DNA from: Anaerostipes butyraticus
Lineage (GTDB): Bacteria > Bacillota > Clostridia > Lachnospirales > Lachnospiraceae
NCBI RefSeq assembly: GCF_016586355.1
Contig: NZ_BLYI01000046.1
Location: 40,360-104,359, forward strand
Length of the DNA stretch: 64,000 nt
Direction: 5' to 3'
Below are positions 45,162-54,617 of this stretch, one piece after another; position 1 is the first letter of the stretch; each line of letters begins with the position of its first letter. The position numbers and the translations under genes are program-made. Under the pieces are notes generated by a model. It had not been told where the DNA came from, searched no databases, and worked only from the letters and a program-made list of their open reading frames with translations.

Positions 45162-46610
45162 ATGCAGAAAAAGAGGGTCTTGCTGGCCGCTGCGGCAATG
45201 ATGGCGGCATGCTCTTTAGCGACAGGAACATATCGGACAGATATCTGGGCAGAAGGAAGCAAAAATGAGATTCAGAAAAAGACGCAGAAGCTGGAGAATC
45301 TTAATGCTCAGATGGCAGATGAGATTGAGCAGCTGGATAAGAAGGTAAGCGAAAGCAATGAAAAGTACGAGAAATATGTGAAAAAGCAGAATAATCTGGA
45401 AGAGCAGATCAAAGAGACAAAAGAAGAACTGAAAGAAGCCAAAGAATCCAGAGAAAAGCAGTATGAAACAATGAAAAAGCGGATCAAATTCATGTATGAA
45501 AATGGAGATACCGCATATCTGGAAATTATATTGAAATCAGAATCTTTTCAGGAACTGGTTACAAAAGCAGAGTATGTTTCAAAAGTAGCAGAATATGATT
45601 CCAATATGTTCAAAAAGCTGAAGAAAACAGAAGAAACCATTGAAAATGCGTCCCAGAAGCTGGAAGAGGACTATGATAAAGTTACAAAACTGGTGGATCA
45701 GACGAAGGAAGAGAAAGATCAGCTGGACAAGGTGGTGACGGCAAAGAAAGAAAAGGTTCAGGAATACCAGAAGGAACTGAGTGAGAATGAAGAACTGCTG
45801 GCAGTATATGAAGAAGCTGAGCAGCAGGATGAAGATGCAGCTTATGTAGAGGCAGACAGCGCTGCGGCAGTTATAAGCACAGAAAGCGCTCAGCAGAACA
45901 GCACATCTGCAGATACAGGCAGCAGTACGGAAACTTCAGCCGGTACAGGCGCTTCTGCAAGTACAGAAAATACTGCGAGCGCTTCCACAAGCACCAGCAG
46001 CAAGCCAGGCGCTTCTACAAGCACCAGTAAAAAGCCAGGCGCTTCTACAAGCACCAGTAAAAAGCCAGGTGCTTCCACAAGCACCAGCAAAAAGCCAGGC
46101 GCTTCCACAAGCACCAGCAAAAAACCAGGCGCTTCCACAAGCACCAGCAAAAAGCCAAGTGCTTCCACAAGCACCAGTAAAAAGCCAAGTACATCCACAA
46201 GTACCAGCAGTACAAGTTCCTCCAGTACACTTTTATGGCCGGTACCGTCTCTCCATACGATTTCTTCCGGATATGGATACCGGGTACATCCGGTAACGGG
46301 AGTATATAAGCTTCATGGAGGAATTGATATTCCGTGCAGCACCGGAACCACACTGGTGGCAGCAGCTTCCGGAACGGTAGAGGTGGCCGGATACAGTGTT
46401 TATAATGGATATTATATCAAGATTGATCATGGAAATGGTCTCGAGACTATGTATCTGCATTGTTCCAAACTTCTGGTTTCTGCAGGTGATCATGTGACCC
46501 GGGGACAGACCATTGCCAAATCCGGAGCGACAGGAATGGTAACCGGAGCACATCTCCATTTCGTTGTGAAGAAGAATGGCAGCTATGTAAATCCAATGAA
46601 TTATCTGTAA
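45162..46610 (+). CDS. M23-family peptidoglycan hydrolase with coiled coil, FtsEX partner
   Basis: This 482-aa exported protein has a signal peptide (to about residue 30), a long coiled coil (about 30-225) as in EnvC/PcsB partners of FtsX, a low-complexity Ser/Thr/Pro/Lys linker (about 250-355), and a C-terminal M23 (LytM) domain. The zinc motifs are visible: HGGIDIP near 388, and HLHFVVKK near 467; both metal His positions are present, so it should be an active endopeptidase. The linker includes seven 10-residue repeats (STSTSKKPGA type) made by a 30-bp DNA repeat at 45978-46211. It follows ftsX by 17 bases and is probably driven by FtsEX at the septum. Confidence 0.92.
   Translation: MQKKRVLLAAAAMMAACSLATGTYRTDIWAEGSKNEIQKKTQKLENLNAQMADEIEQLDKKVSESNEKYEKYVKKQNNLEEQIKETKEELKEAKESREKQYETMKKRIKFMYENGDTAYLEIILKSESFQELVTKAEYVSKVAEYDSNMFKKLKKTEETIENASQKLEEDYDKVTKLVDQTKEEKDQLDKVVTAKKEKVQEYQKELSENEELLAVYEEAEQQDEDAAYVEADSAAAVISTESAQQNSTSADTGSSTETSAGTGASASTENTASASTSTSSKPGASTSTSKKPGASTSTSKKPGASTSTSKKPGASTSTSKKPGASTSTSKKPSASTSTSKKPSTSTSTSSTSSSSTLLWPVPSLHTISSGYGYRVHPVTGVYKLHGGIDIPCSTGTTLVAAASGTVEVAGYSVYNGYYIKIDHGNGLETMYLHCSKLLVSAGDHVTRGQTIAKSGATGMVTGAHLHFVVKKNGSYVNPMNYL
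45978..46211 (+). repeat. 30-bp coding tandem repeat in hydrolase linker
   Basis: Seven units of 30 bp start at 45978, 46008, 46038, 46068, 46098, 46128 and 46158, and a partial eighth unit reaches 46211. Five encode GASTSTSKKP exactly; most differences are silent third bases. Such repeats can change number by slippage, altering linker length between the coiled coil and catalytic domain. Confidence 0.92.
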
Positions 46611-46638
46611 AGGTACATATTTTGCAGGGAAAATGCCA

Positions 46639-46674
46639 GGGGCAGGTAAGACTCATATGAGTCTTACCTGCCCC
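46639..46674. terminator. Perfect 36-base palindrome between convergent genes
   Basis: GGGGCAGGTAAGACTCAT (46639-46656) is followed directly by its exact reverse complement (46657-46674). It lies between the hydrolase gene and bglA, which converge, and probably ends transcription from both sides, although only short T runs are near (CTTACTTTTT). An operator is the alternative. Confidence 0.55.
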
Positions 46675-46713
46675 CCCTTACTTTTTGTGTTCCAAATTTG
46701 CAGAGTTTTCGTT

Positions 46714-48183
<1,470 letters not shown>

Positions 48184-50070
48184 TTATCTGGTTAATGTTA
48201 AAATTTCTTCACCGGCATTGACAGCGCCGGTTTTTGTAAGTTTCAGTTCCTGATAATCGTCTGTGTTGGTCACAATCACAGGAGTGGAAGTGTCAAAGCC
48301 TTCTTTTTTCAGGGAGTCCAGATCAAAACTTAACAGCAGATCTCCTTTTTTGAAGGTATCTCCCTGTTTCACATGAGGCGTAAAGTATTTTCCGCCCAGT
48401 GATACGGTTTCCAGTCCTACATGGATCAGGAGGGTTGTACCTTGTCTGGAAGTAAGTCCCAGGGCGTGATGGGTATCCATCAGGGTTTCCACAGAACCAT
48501 CGAACGGAGCGTATACTTTTCCTTCGGAAGGGATCACAGCGTATCCCTGTCCAAGAATACCGGCTGCGAATGTCGGATCATTGACATTTTCCAGAGGGAT
48601 GGCTTCTCCTGTCAGAGGATTTGCAACTGCCGGCTGACTGCTGGCAGCTGGTTCTGCTGTGTCAGCATCCGTCATAATGGCCGTGTTATCAGAACCTTCG
48701 GCAGGGGCCTCATTTTTCGTTACAATGAATGTGAAAATGAAGGCCAGAATAAAGGCGGCTGCGGCAATGATGCATGCGTATATAAAGTTTTGTCCGCCGT
48801 CCGGAGCTACAAACTGAACAATGGCAGTCAGGCATGGCGTTGCAAAAGCATATGCTTTTAACTGTACCAGGCCGGTGATCAATCCGCCGATGCCGGAGGC
48901 GATACAGGCTGCGTACATTGGTTTCTTTAATTTTAAGGTAACTCCATACATGGCAGGTTCGGTAACTCCCGCAAGCAGTGCGGAAATTCCTGCAGGAAAG
49001 GCAATCTGTTTCATTTTAGAATCTTTTGTCTTAAAAGCTACGGCGAATGTTGCTCCTGCCTGTGCGAGGTTGGATGAAAGCATGGCAGGCAGCAGCATGG
49101 TATCAAAACCAGCAGAAGCAATCGCAAGCAGTGATGCAGGGACGAAAGCCCAGTGCATACCGGTCATTACGATAAACGGCATGAATCCGGCAAACAGCGC
49201 AAGCGCCAGCCATGGAGCAAAGTTGTAAATCCCATTTAATACATACTGGAGTCCATTTCCGACAATTAGTCCGATCGGAGCCAGAATACATAATGTGACC
49301 GGAGCAACGATTACAACGATCAAAAGTGGTTTTAAGAAGTTTTTGGACCATTCCGGAGTAATCTTATCGATAAAGATTTCCACATATTTCAGGAGAATCG
49401 TGGAGAACATAGCCGGGATAACGGAAGAAGAATAACTTCCGTGGATAACCGGAATCACTCCAAAAAGCCGGGTTGGCGTATCACTTCCAAGGAGGCTGAT
49501 AATATCCGGATGGATCAGCATAGCTGCAACCATAACAGATAAGAAGGTATTGCAGTTTAATTTTTTGGAAGCCGTGTAGGCAACAAAAACCGGGAGAAAA
49601 TAGAATGCCGCGTCTCCAATGGCATTAATAATAATGTAAGTATCACTGGTTGTTTCCAGTATACCGAGAAGGGATGGCCCCAGAAGAATTGCAAGAACCT
49701 TCAGGAGACCTCCGGCAATGATGGCAGAGATCAGAGAAGTCATACATCCTGCGATGAAATCCAAAGCTACATTGACCGGATTCTGCTTTTCTTTTGGCTG
49801 ATCTGCGGCAGATGAAGATCCCGCAAAGTTTCCTGGTTTTGTAACTTCCTGATAGCATTTGGCGACGTTATTGCCGATGATGACCTGGTATTGTCCGCTC
49901 TTTTTCATGATTCCCATAACGCCGGGAATATTTTCCACAATTTTATCGTCCACAACAGATTCATCGTTTAAGATAAAGCGGAGTCTTGTCATACAGTGGG
50001 TGACAGTGCGGATATTGGACTGTCCTCCCAGGTTTTCAATTAATTTCTGGGCAGTAGTAGAATAATCCAT
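48184..50070 (-). CDS. bglP: Beta-glucoside PTS transporter, IIBCA
   Basis: This 628-aa protein imports and phosphorylates a beta-glucoside. The order is IIB (about 1-85, with the phospho-Cys in VTHCMTRLRF near 26), IIC membrane domain (about 105-460) and IIA (about 490-628, with the His in LIHVGLETVSLGG near 550). Thr/Ala-rich residues link IIC to IIA. It lies between the antiterminator gene and bglA, and a RAT-like site precedes it, so it is probably induced by its substrate. The exact sugar (cellobiose, arbutin, salicin or another) cannot be told from sequence. Confidence 0.93.
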   Translation of the reverse strand: MDYSTTAQKLIENLGGQSNIRTVTHCMTRLRFILNDESVVDDKIVENIPGVMGIMKKSGQYQVIIGNNVAKCYQEVTKPGNFAGSSSAADQPKEKQNPVNVALDFIAGCMTSLISAIIAGGLLKVLAILLGPSLLGILETTSDTYIIINAIGDAAFYFLPVFVAYTASKKLNCNTFLSVMVAAMLIHPDIISLLGSDTPTRLFGVIPVIHGSYSSSVIPAMFSTILLKYVEIFIDKITPEWSKNFLKPLLIVVIVAPVTLCILAPIGLIVGNGLQYVLNGIYNFAPWLALALFAGFMPFIVMTGMHWAFVPASLLAIASAGFDTMLLPAMLSSNLAQAGATFAVAFKTKDSKMKQIAFPAGISALLAGVTEPAMYGVTLKLKKPMYAACIASGIGGLITGLVQLKAYAFATPCLTAIVQFVAPDGGQNFIYACIIAAAAFILAFIFTFIVTKNEAPAEGSDNTAIMTDADTAEPAASSQPAVANPLTGEAIPLENVNDPTFAAGILGQGYAVIPSEGKVYAPFDGSVETLMDTHHALGLTSRQGTTLLIHVGLETVSLGGKYFTPHVKQGDTFKKGDLLLSFDLDSLKKEGFDTSTPVIVTNTDDYQELKLTKTGAVNAGEEILTLTR

Positions 50071-50117
50071 AATATAGTCCTTTCTTGAAATTTAGTGAAT
50101 AGTGTTATTTATCAAGA

Positions 50118-50163
50118 AGTTTTGCCCGCGACGCCGTACGCTCGTCTTGGTTACAAGCCTCAT
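50118..50163 (-). promoter_or_regulatory. RAT-like antiterminator site before bglP
   Basis: On the minus strand the sequence reads AGGCTTGTAACC, then an inserted GACG...CGTC stem, then GCGGGCAAAACTT. The ends match the BglG/LicT RAT consensus (GGATTGTTAC...GGCAAAAC). The insert extends the apical stem compared with normal RATs. Confidence 0.6.
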
Positions 50164-50184
50164 GGATGCCTCATAAAAATGAGG
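50158..50184 (-). promoter_or_regulatory. Alternative hairpin overlapping the second RAT
   Basis: On the minus strand CCTCAT (from 50184) can pair with the nearby ATGAGG (50169-50174) around a TTTT loop, or with a second ATGAGG copy (50158-50163) that forms the 5' edge of the RAT. The two pairings exclude each other. Confidence 0.4.
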
Positions 50185-50188
50185 AAAT

Positions 50189-51031
50189 TTATTTAGATTC
50201 TCTGGTTAGTTTTTCCACATAAATGATCAGATAAGCACGCTCTTCTGTGGAAATGCTCCGGTGATATTTAAATGTAATGATCGTACTGATTTTATTGACA
50301 CATTTGGCGGACTCTGGATAGGCTGCTGCAACAGAGTCATAAAGAGTCGGGTCATCCCGGAAAAGATTGCCGGATATGATACGCTGTGTCAGATATTTCA
50401 GATGAGTTACAAACCGGTAATAAGGAGTGGAGTCCTCATCCAGATGGATGTTAAAATGGGCTTCCACGGTCCGGATGATATCATTTACAAATTTCACAAC
50501 CGTTTCAAGATCAGCGGTGCTGACTGCGTGATCTGTGCGGTTATCGATAAAATGAAGGGCGATAAATGCTGCCTCGTCATGTGGAAGTGCATATCCGGTA
50601 CGTTTTTGAATCAGGTCAATGGCATACAGGCCAACGGAAAACTCAGTGCGGTAGGCACGGCGGATTTCCATGGTCAGCTGATTGGCAAACAAAACATTGC
50701 TTTTCAGCCGGTCCAGCAGACCATCAATATGATCTGTCAATGTAAGATGGATGATATCATTCAGAGACAGATCTTTTTCTTTGCAGGCGAAGGATATGAT
50801 ATCTTCCGCCAGTTCAGCGGCCAGAGGATCGGCATTGCTAAGAAGCTGGTCATAGCGGCCTTTTACTTCATCGGAAAGTACAAAGATTTTCTGAGAATCA
50901 TCACGAGGGAAAAGATCGCCTTGTTTTTTTCGGAATCCAAGGCCAAGACTCATGACAATGACTTCTTTGTCATTCTCATCCCTTGCGATCACCACATTAT
51001 TGTTCAGTATCTTTTGTATCTTCACGATCAA
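50189..51031 (-). CDS. licT: BglG/LicT-family transcription antiterminator
   Basis: This 280-aa protein binds RAT RNA to stop terminator formation when the sugar is present. The N-terminal RNA-binding domain (1-~58) opens VKIQKILNNNVVIARDENDKEVIVMSLGLGFRKKQGD, in part, and two PRD domains follow (about 65-170 and 172-280) with the regulatory His in LTDHIDGLLDR near 100 and FIALHFIDNR near 157. The phosphate state of these would be set by the PTS. It leads the operon, with a RAT and terminator in its own leader, so it controls itself. AGGAGG precedes the ATG. Confidence 0.93.
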   Translation of the reverse strand: MIVKIQKILNNNVVIARDENDKEVIVMSLGLGFRKKQGDLFPRDDSQKIFVLSDEVKGRYDQLLSNADPLAAELAEDIISFACKEKDLSLNDIIHLTLTDHIDGLLDRLKSNVLFANQLTMEIRRAYRTEFSVGLYAIDLIQKRTGYALPHDEAAFIALHFIDNRTDHAVSTADLETVVKFVNDIIRTVEAHFNIHLDEDSTPYYRFVTHLKYLTQRIISGNLFRDDPTLYDSVAAAYPESAKCVNKISTIITFKYHRSISTEERAYLIIYVEKLTRESK

Positions 51032-51092
51032 AACCTCCTAAAAACAAAAAAAACAACACCTTTTCCTATTCATCCTGACAACAGAAAAGATA

Positions 51093-51149
51093 TAAAAAAC
51101 CCCTGTTCCAAGATTAATAAAAAGGTATTGCCCATTACGGTTACAAACC
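51093..51149 (-). promoter_or_regulatory. RAT site and overlapping terminator in bgl operon leader
   Basis: Minus strand: GGTTTGTAACCGTAATGG then GCAATACC (51149 to 51124) fits the RAT consensus. It runs into a weak stem, ACCTTTTT with AACAGGGGT, and a TTTTTT run ending near 51093. Binding of the antiterminator would block that terminator. Confidence 0.7.
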
Positions 51150-51179
51150 AACAATCTAATAAATTTTTTATCTGCTGAT

Positions 51180-51208
51180 ATTCTAACATGAGGGTTTTTG
51201 AATTGCAA
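51180..51208 (-). promoter_or_regulatory. Promoter of bgl operon
   Basis: Minus strand: TTGCAA (51208-51203), a 17-base spacer and TAGAAT (51185-51180). The RAT starts about 30 bases downstream. Confidence 0.65.
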
Positions 51209-51279
51209 GAAAAACTTAAACTTTTATGAATTCTTTGTGAAAACAATCAAATACTAGATAAGTAAGGAAAAGAATCTGC

Positions 51280-51285
51280 TATAAT
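51280..51285 (+). promoter_or_regulatory. Extended -10 element of ctpA
   Basis: TGCTATAAT (TATAAT at 51280-51285) carries the TGn extension. No good -35 is visible at normal spacing. Confidence 0.5.
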
Positions 51286-51320
51286 AAGAACCATTGGAGA
51301 AAGACGGGAGGAAAGATTTC

Positions 51321-52466
51321 ATGAAGAAAAGAATTACAAAGATCGTCATAGCGGTTTTGACGGTACTGTGCCTTGCGGAAGGATTTTTTCTGTACCGGGC
51401 CTACTGGGGAGCCAGCGATACGATGCGGATGGTTCAGAAAATAAGGAATATTGAAAGAGCCATCCAGACATACTATAAAGGTGATGTCGATGAGGATCAG
51501 CTGGAAACTTACACGTATAAAGGACTGGTGGCCGGACTTGGAGATCAGTATTCTGACTATTATTCGGAGGAAGAGTACAAGGAACTGACAGAGAGTACAG
51601 AAGGAGTCTACAGCGGAGTAGGAATCACCATGACAAAAGATTCCAGCAGCGGCGAAATTACTGTAGTCAATACGCTGAAGGGAAGCCCTGCTTATGGAAG
51701 CGGACTTAAAAAAGGAGATGTTCTTACTAAAATTGGTGATGAAGAAATTGGAAAGAATGCTAATTTAAATGACGTAGTCAGCAAAGTAAAAGGAAAAGAA
51801 GGAACGAAAGTTACTCTGACATTTCAACGGGGAGACGATACAAAAGAGTATACATTTACAAGAAAATCCGTAGAAAATCCAACGGTTGATACGAAGATGT
51901 TAAGCGGAAACATCGGATATCTGTCAATTTCCGAATTTGATGAAATCACAGTGGAACAATTTGAAGACGGTTTAAAAGATCTTCAGAAGCAGGGCGCCAA
52001 ATCTCTGATCATTGATCTGAGAGATAATCCGGGAGGACTGCTTTCAGCAGTGGTGGATATTGCCGATGATATCCTTCCGAAAGGAAAAATCGTATATACG
52101 GAAGACAAAAACGGCAAAAAGAAATATTATAATGCAGAAGATGATGATCAGTTAAATATGCCGTTATGCGTTCTGGTCAATGGAAACAGTGCCAGTGCTT
52201 CAGAAATCCTGGCAGGAGCAATCAAAGACAGAGATGCAGGAACTCTGGTAGGAGAAAAAACGTTCGGAAAAGGAATTGTCCAGGGATTTTATGGTCTGGG
52301 AGATGATTCCTATGTAAAACTTACCTATGCGTCTTACTATACGCCGGCAGGGCATAATATTCATAAAAAAGGCATTCAGCCGGATGTTGCTGTGAAGGAT
52401 AATGAAAATACAAAGACAGATGAGCAGCTTCAGAAAGCGGTTGAAGTGCTGCAGAATGAAGATTAG
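51321..52466 (+). CDS. ctpA: C-terminal processing protease, S41 family
   Basis: This 381-aa membrane-anchored protease has one N-terminal hydrophobic segment (about 7-25), a PDZ domain (about 90-175, GVGITMTKDSSSGEITVV) and an S41 domain with the catalytic Ser in NGNSASASEILAGAIKD near 292 and Lys in GEKTFGKGIVQG near 317. The start at 51321 has GGGAGG about 9 bases before it; a TTG 27 bases upstream is less likely. It usually follows ftsEX and the hydrolase in related genomes; here the bgl operon lies between. A terminator follows. Confidence 0.95.
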   Translation: MKKRITKIVIAVLTVLCLAEGFFLYRAYWGASDTMRMVQKIRNIERAIQTYYKGDVDEDQLETYTYKGLVAGLGDQYSDYYSEEEYKELTESTEGVYSGVGITMTKDSSSGEITVVNTLKGSPAYGSGLKKGDVLTKIGDEEIGKNANLNDVVSKVKGKEGTKVTLTFQRGDDTKEYTFTRKSVENPTVDTKMLSGNIGYLSISEFDEITVEQFEDGLKDLQKQGAKSLIIDLRDNPGGLLSAVVDIADDILPKGKIVYTEDKNGKKKYYNAEDDDQLNMPLCVLVNGNSASASEILAGAIKDRDAGTLVGEKTFGKGIVQGFYGLGDDSYVKLTYASYYTPAGHNIHKKGIQPDVAVKDNENTKTDEQLQKAVEVLQNED

Positions 52467-52470
52467 GAAT

Positions 52471-52508
52471 AAAAAATCCGGGTCTCAGAAAGAGACGCCG
52501 GATTTTTT
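52471..52508 (+). terminator. Terminator of ctpA
   Basis: AAAAAATCCGG pairs with CCGGATTTTTT, and an inner GTCTC/GAGAC stem closes a short loop. Confidence 0.85.
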
Positions 52509-52524
52509 CAATCCCAGCGAAGAT

Positions 52525-52538
52525 AGAACAAACATTCG
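52525..52538. promoter_or_regulatory. LexA (SOS) box candidate of uvrB
   Basis: AGAACAAACATTCG agrees with the Firmicute LexA box (CGAACATATGTTCG) at the GAACA and TTCG ends. It lies 10 bases before the uvrB -35, a normal SOS arrangement. Confidence 0.6.
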
Positions 52539-52547
52539 AAAATGGTC

Positions 52548-52576
52548 TGTACAATTTAAGACGGCTTTGCTATAAT
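52548..52576 (+). promoter_or_regulatory. uvrB promoter
   Basis: TGTACA (52548-52553), a 17-base spacer and TATAAT (52571-52576) with an upstream TGC extension. Confidence 0.65.
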
Positions 52577-52620
52577 AAGCGAAAGAGAGCGCCTGTACAG
52601 GCTAAAAAGGAGAGATTTAC

Positions 52621-54609
52621 ATGGATCATTTTGAATTAGTATCAGAATATGAACCGACCGGTGATCAGCCTCAGGCAATCGAGAAACTGGTACAGGGGTT
52701 TAAAGAAGGAAATCAGTTTGAGACGCTGCTGGGTGTTACAGGATCCGGCAAGACATTCACAATGGCAAATATTATTCAGGCCCTGAATAAGCCGACACTG
52801 ATCCTGGCGCACAATAAGACGCTGGCAGCACAGCTTTACAGTGAATTCAAGGCTTTTTTCCCGCACAACGCAGTGGAATATTTTGTAAGTTACTATGATT
52901 ATTATCAGCCGGAAGCTTATGTTCCGTCTACAGATACGTATATTGAGAAGGATTCATCGGTCAATGATGAGATTGATAAGCTGCGCCACAGCGCTACGGC
53001 GGCACTGATCGAGCGGAAGGATGTCATTGTCGTGTCCAGTGTTTCCTGCATTTACGGAATTGGTAATAAGGAAAGTTATACGAAGATGATGATCTCCCTC
53101 CGCCCTGGAATGATCAAAGACAGGGATCAGGTGATTGACGAACTGATCAATATCCAGTATGTAAGGAATGAACTGGATTTTAAGAGAGGAACGTTCCGTG
53201 TCAAGGGTGATGTTCTGGAAGTTGTTCCGGTCTCTACCTTTGAAGATGCAGTGAGAATTGAATTTTTTGGAGATGAGATCGACCGGATCGTGGAGTTTGA
53301 CATTCTGACCGGTGAAGTCAAAAGAAGTGTGAATTTTATTGCAATCTTTCCGGCGTCTCATTATGTTGTTCCTCAGGAACAGATTGAGCGGGCTATCAAA
53401 GGCATTAAGGAAGAACTGGCACAGCAGGTGGAGTATTTTAAAGAGAATGACCAGCTGATCGAAGCCCAGAGGATTGCGGAGAGAACAAATTTTGATATTG
53501 AGATGATGAAGGAGACCGGATTCTGCTCCGGAATTGAAAATTATTCCCGGCATCTTTCCGGGCTAAAACCGGGAGAGCCGCCGAATACCCTGATTGATTT
53601 CTTTGGGGATGATTTTTTAATGATCGTGGATGAATCGCATATGACCATCCCGCAGATCGGTGGAATGTATGCGGGAGACCGGTCCAGGAAATCTACACTG
53701 GTGGATTTTGGATTCCGGCTTCCGTCAGCGCTGGACAACCGCCCTCTGGAGTTTTCAGAATTTGAGCAGAAGATCGATCAGATGCTGTTTGTCTCCGCGA
53801 CACCGGGGAAATACGAAGAAGAGCATGAACTGCTGAGAGCTGAGCAGATCATACGGCCGACCGGGCTTCTGGATCCGCTGATTGATGTGAGACCGGTCAG
53901 CGGACAGATTGATGATCTTTTGGGAGAGATCCGGAAGGAGACGGACAAAGGACATAAGGTGCTGGTAACAACGCTGACCAAGCGGATGGCGGAAGAACTT
54001 ACAGACTATATGAGAGAAGTGGGAATCCGCGTCAAATATCTCCATTCGGATATTGATACACTGGAGAGAATCGAGATTGTCAGGGATCTTCGAATGGGTG
54101 TTTTTGATGTGCTGGTTGGAATCAACCTGTTAAGAGAAGGTCTGGATATTCCTGAGATTACGCTGGTCGCTATTTTGGATGCCGATAAGGAAGGATTTCT
54201 CCGGTCTGAGACCTCCCTGGTACAGACTATCGGACGTGCCGCCAGAAACAGCGAAGGACACGTGATCATGTATGCAGACACGGTGACAGATTCCATGGAA
54301 GCAGCCATATCAGAGACCAACCGAAGGAGAGAGATCCAGGATCAGTATAATAAAGAACACGGCATTACGCCGCAGACCATTCAGAAAGATGTCAGGGATC
54401 TGATCAGGATATCAGATGATCAGGAAGAGGCTGTGGATGAATACGAAAAAGACATAGAATCCATGACGAAGAAAGAATTAAAAGAGATCATAGAGCGTCT
54501 GACGAAGAAGATGAATCAGGCGGCAGCAGAACTGAATTTTGAGGAAGCAGCGAAACTGAGAGATGAATTAAAAGAATTTAAGACAGCATACAGAGATTAT
54601 GATGAGTAG
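52621..54609 (+). CDS. uvrB: UvrABC excinuclease subunit B
   Basis: This 662-aa protein verifies DNA damage and loads UvrC. It shows Walker [13 protein letters not shown] near 39, the beta-hairpin [21 protein letters not shown] near 93, DESH near 338, and QTIGRAARN near 538. The C-terminal UVR domain ([13 protein letters not shown]) contacts UvrC. Length is standard. AAAAGGAGAG precedes the ATG. It is followed by uvrA after 8 bases, and an SOS box lies upstream. Confidence 0.98.
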   Translation: MDHFELVSEYEPTGDQPQAIEKLVQGFKEGNQFETLLGVTGSGKTFTMANIIQALNKPTLILAHNKTLAAQLYSEFKAFFPHNAVEYFVSYYDYYQPEAYVPSTDTYIEKDSSVNDEIDKLRHSATAALIERKDVIVVSSVSCIYGIGNKESYTKMMISLRPGMIKDRDQVIDELINIQYVRNELDFKRGTFRVKGDVLEVVPVSTFEDAVRIEFFGDEIDRIVEFDILTGEVKRSVNFIAIFPASHYVVPQEQIERAIKGIKEELAQQVEYFKENDQLIEAQRIAERTNFDIEMMKETGFCSGIENYSRHLSGLKPGEPPNTLIDFFGDDFLMIVDESHMTIPQIGGMYAGDRSRKSTLVDFGFRLPSALDNRPLEFSEFEQKIDQMLFVSATPGKYEEEHELLRAEQIIRPTGLLDPLIDVRPVSGQIDDLLGEIRKETDKGHKVLVTTLTKRMAEELTDYMREVGIRVKYLHSDIDTLERIEIVRDLRMGVFDVLVGINLLREGLDIPEITLVAILDADKEGFLRSETSLVQTIGRAARNSEGHVIMYADTVTDSMEAAISETNRRREIQDQYNKEHGITPQTIQKDVRDLIRISDDQEEAVDEYEKDIESMTKKELKEIIERLTKKMNQAAAELNFEEAAKLRDELKEFKTAYRDYDE

Positions 54610-54617
54610 GAGCAGTG

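Noticed and set aside
45890..46353. Two antisense open frames of 102 codons with Leu/Val-rich repeats
   Set aside because: They are reverse readings of the 30-bp coding repeat of the M23 gene.
50261..51178. 305-codon plus-strand frame opposite licT
   Set aside because: It is antisense to the complete antiterminator gene and its leader; no ribosome binding site.
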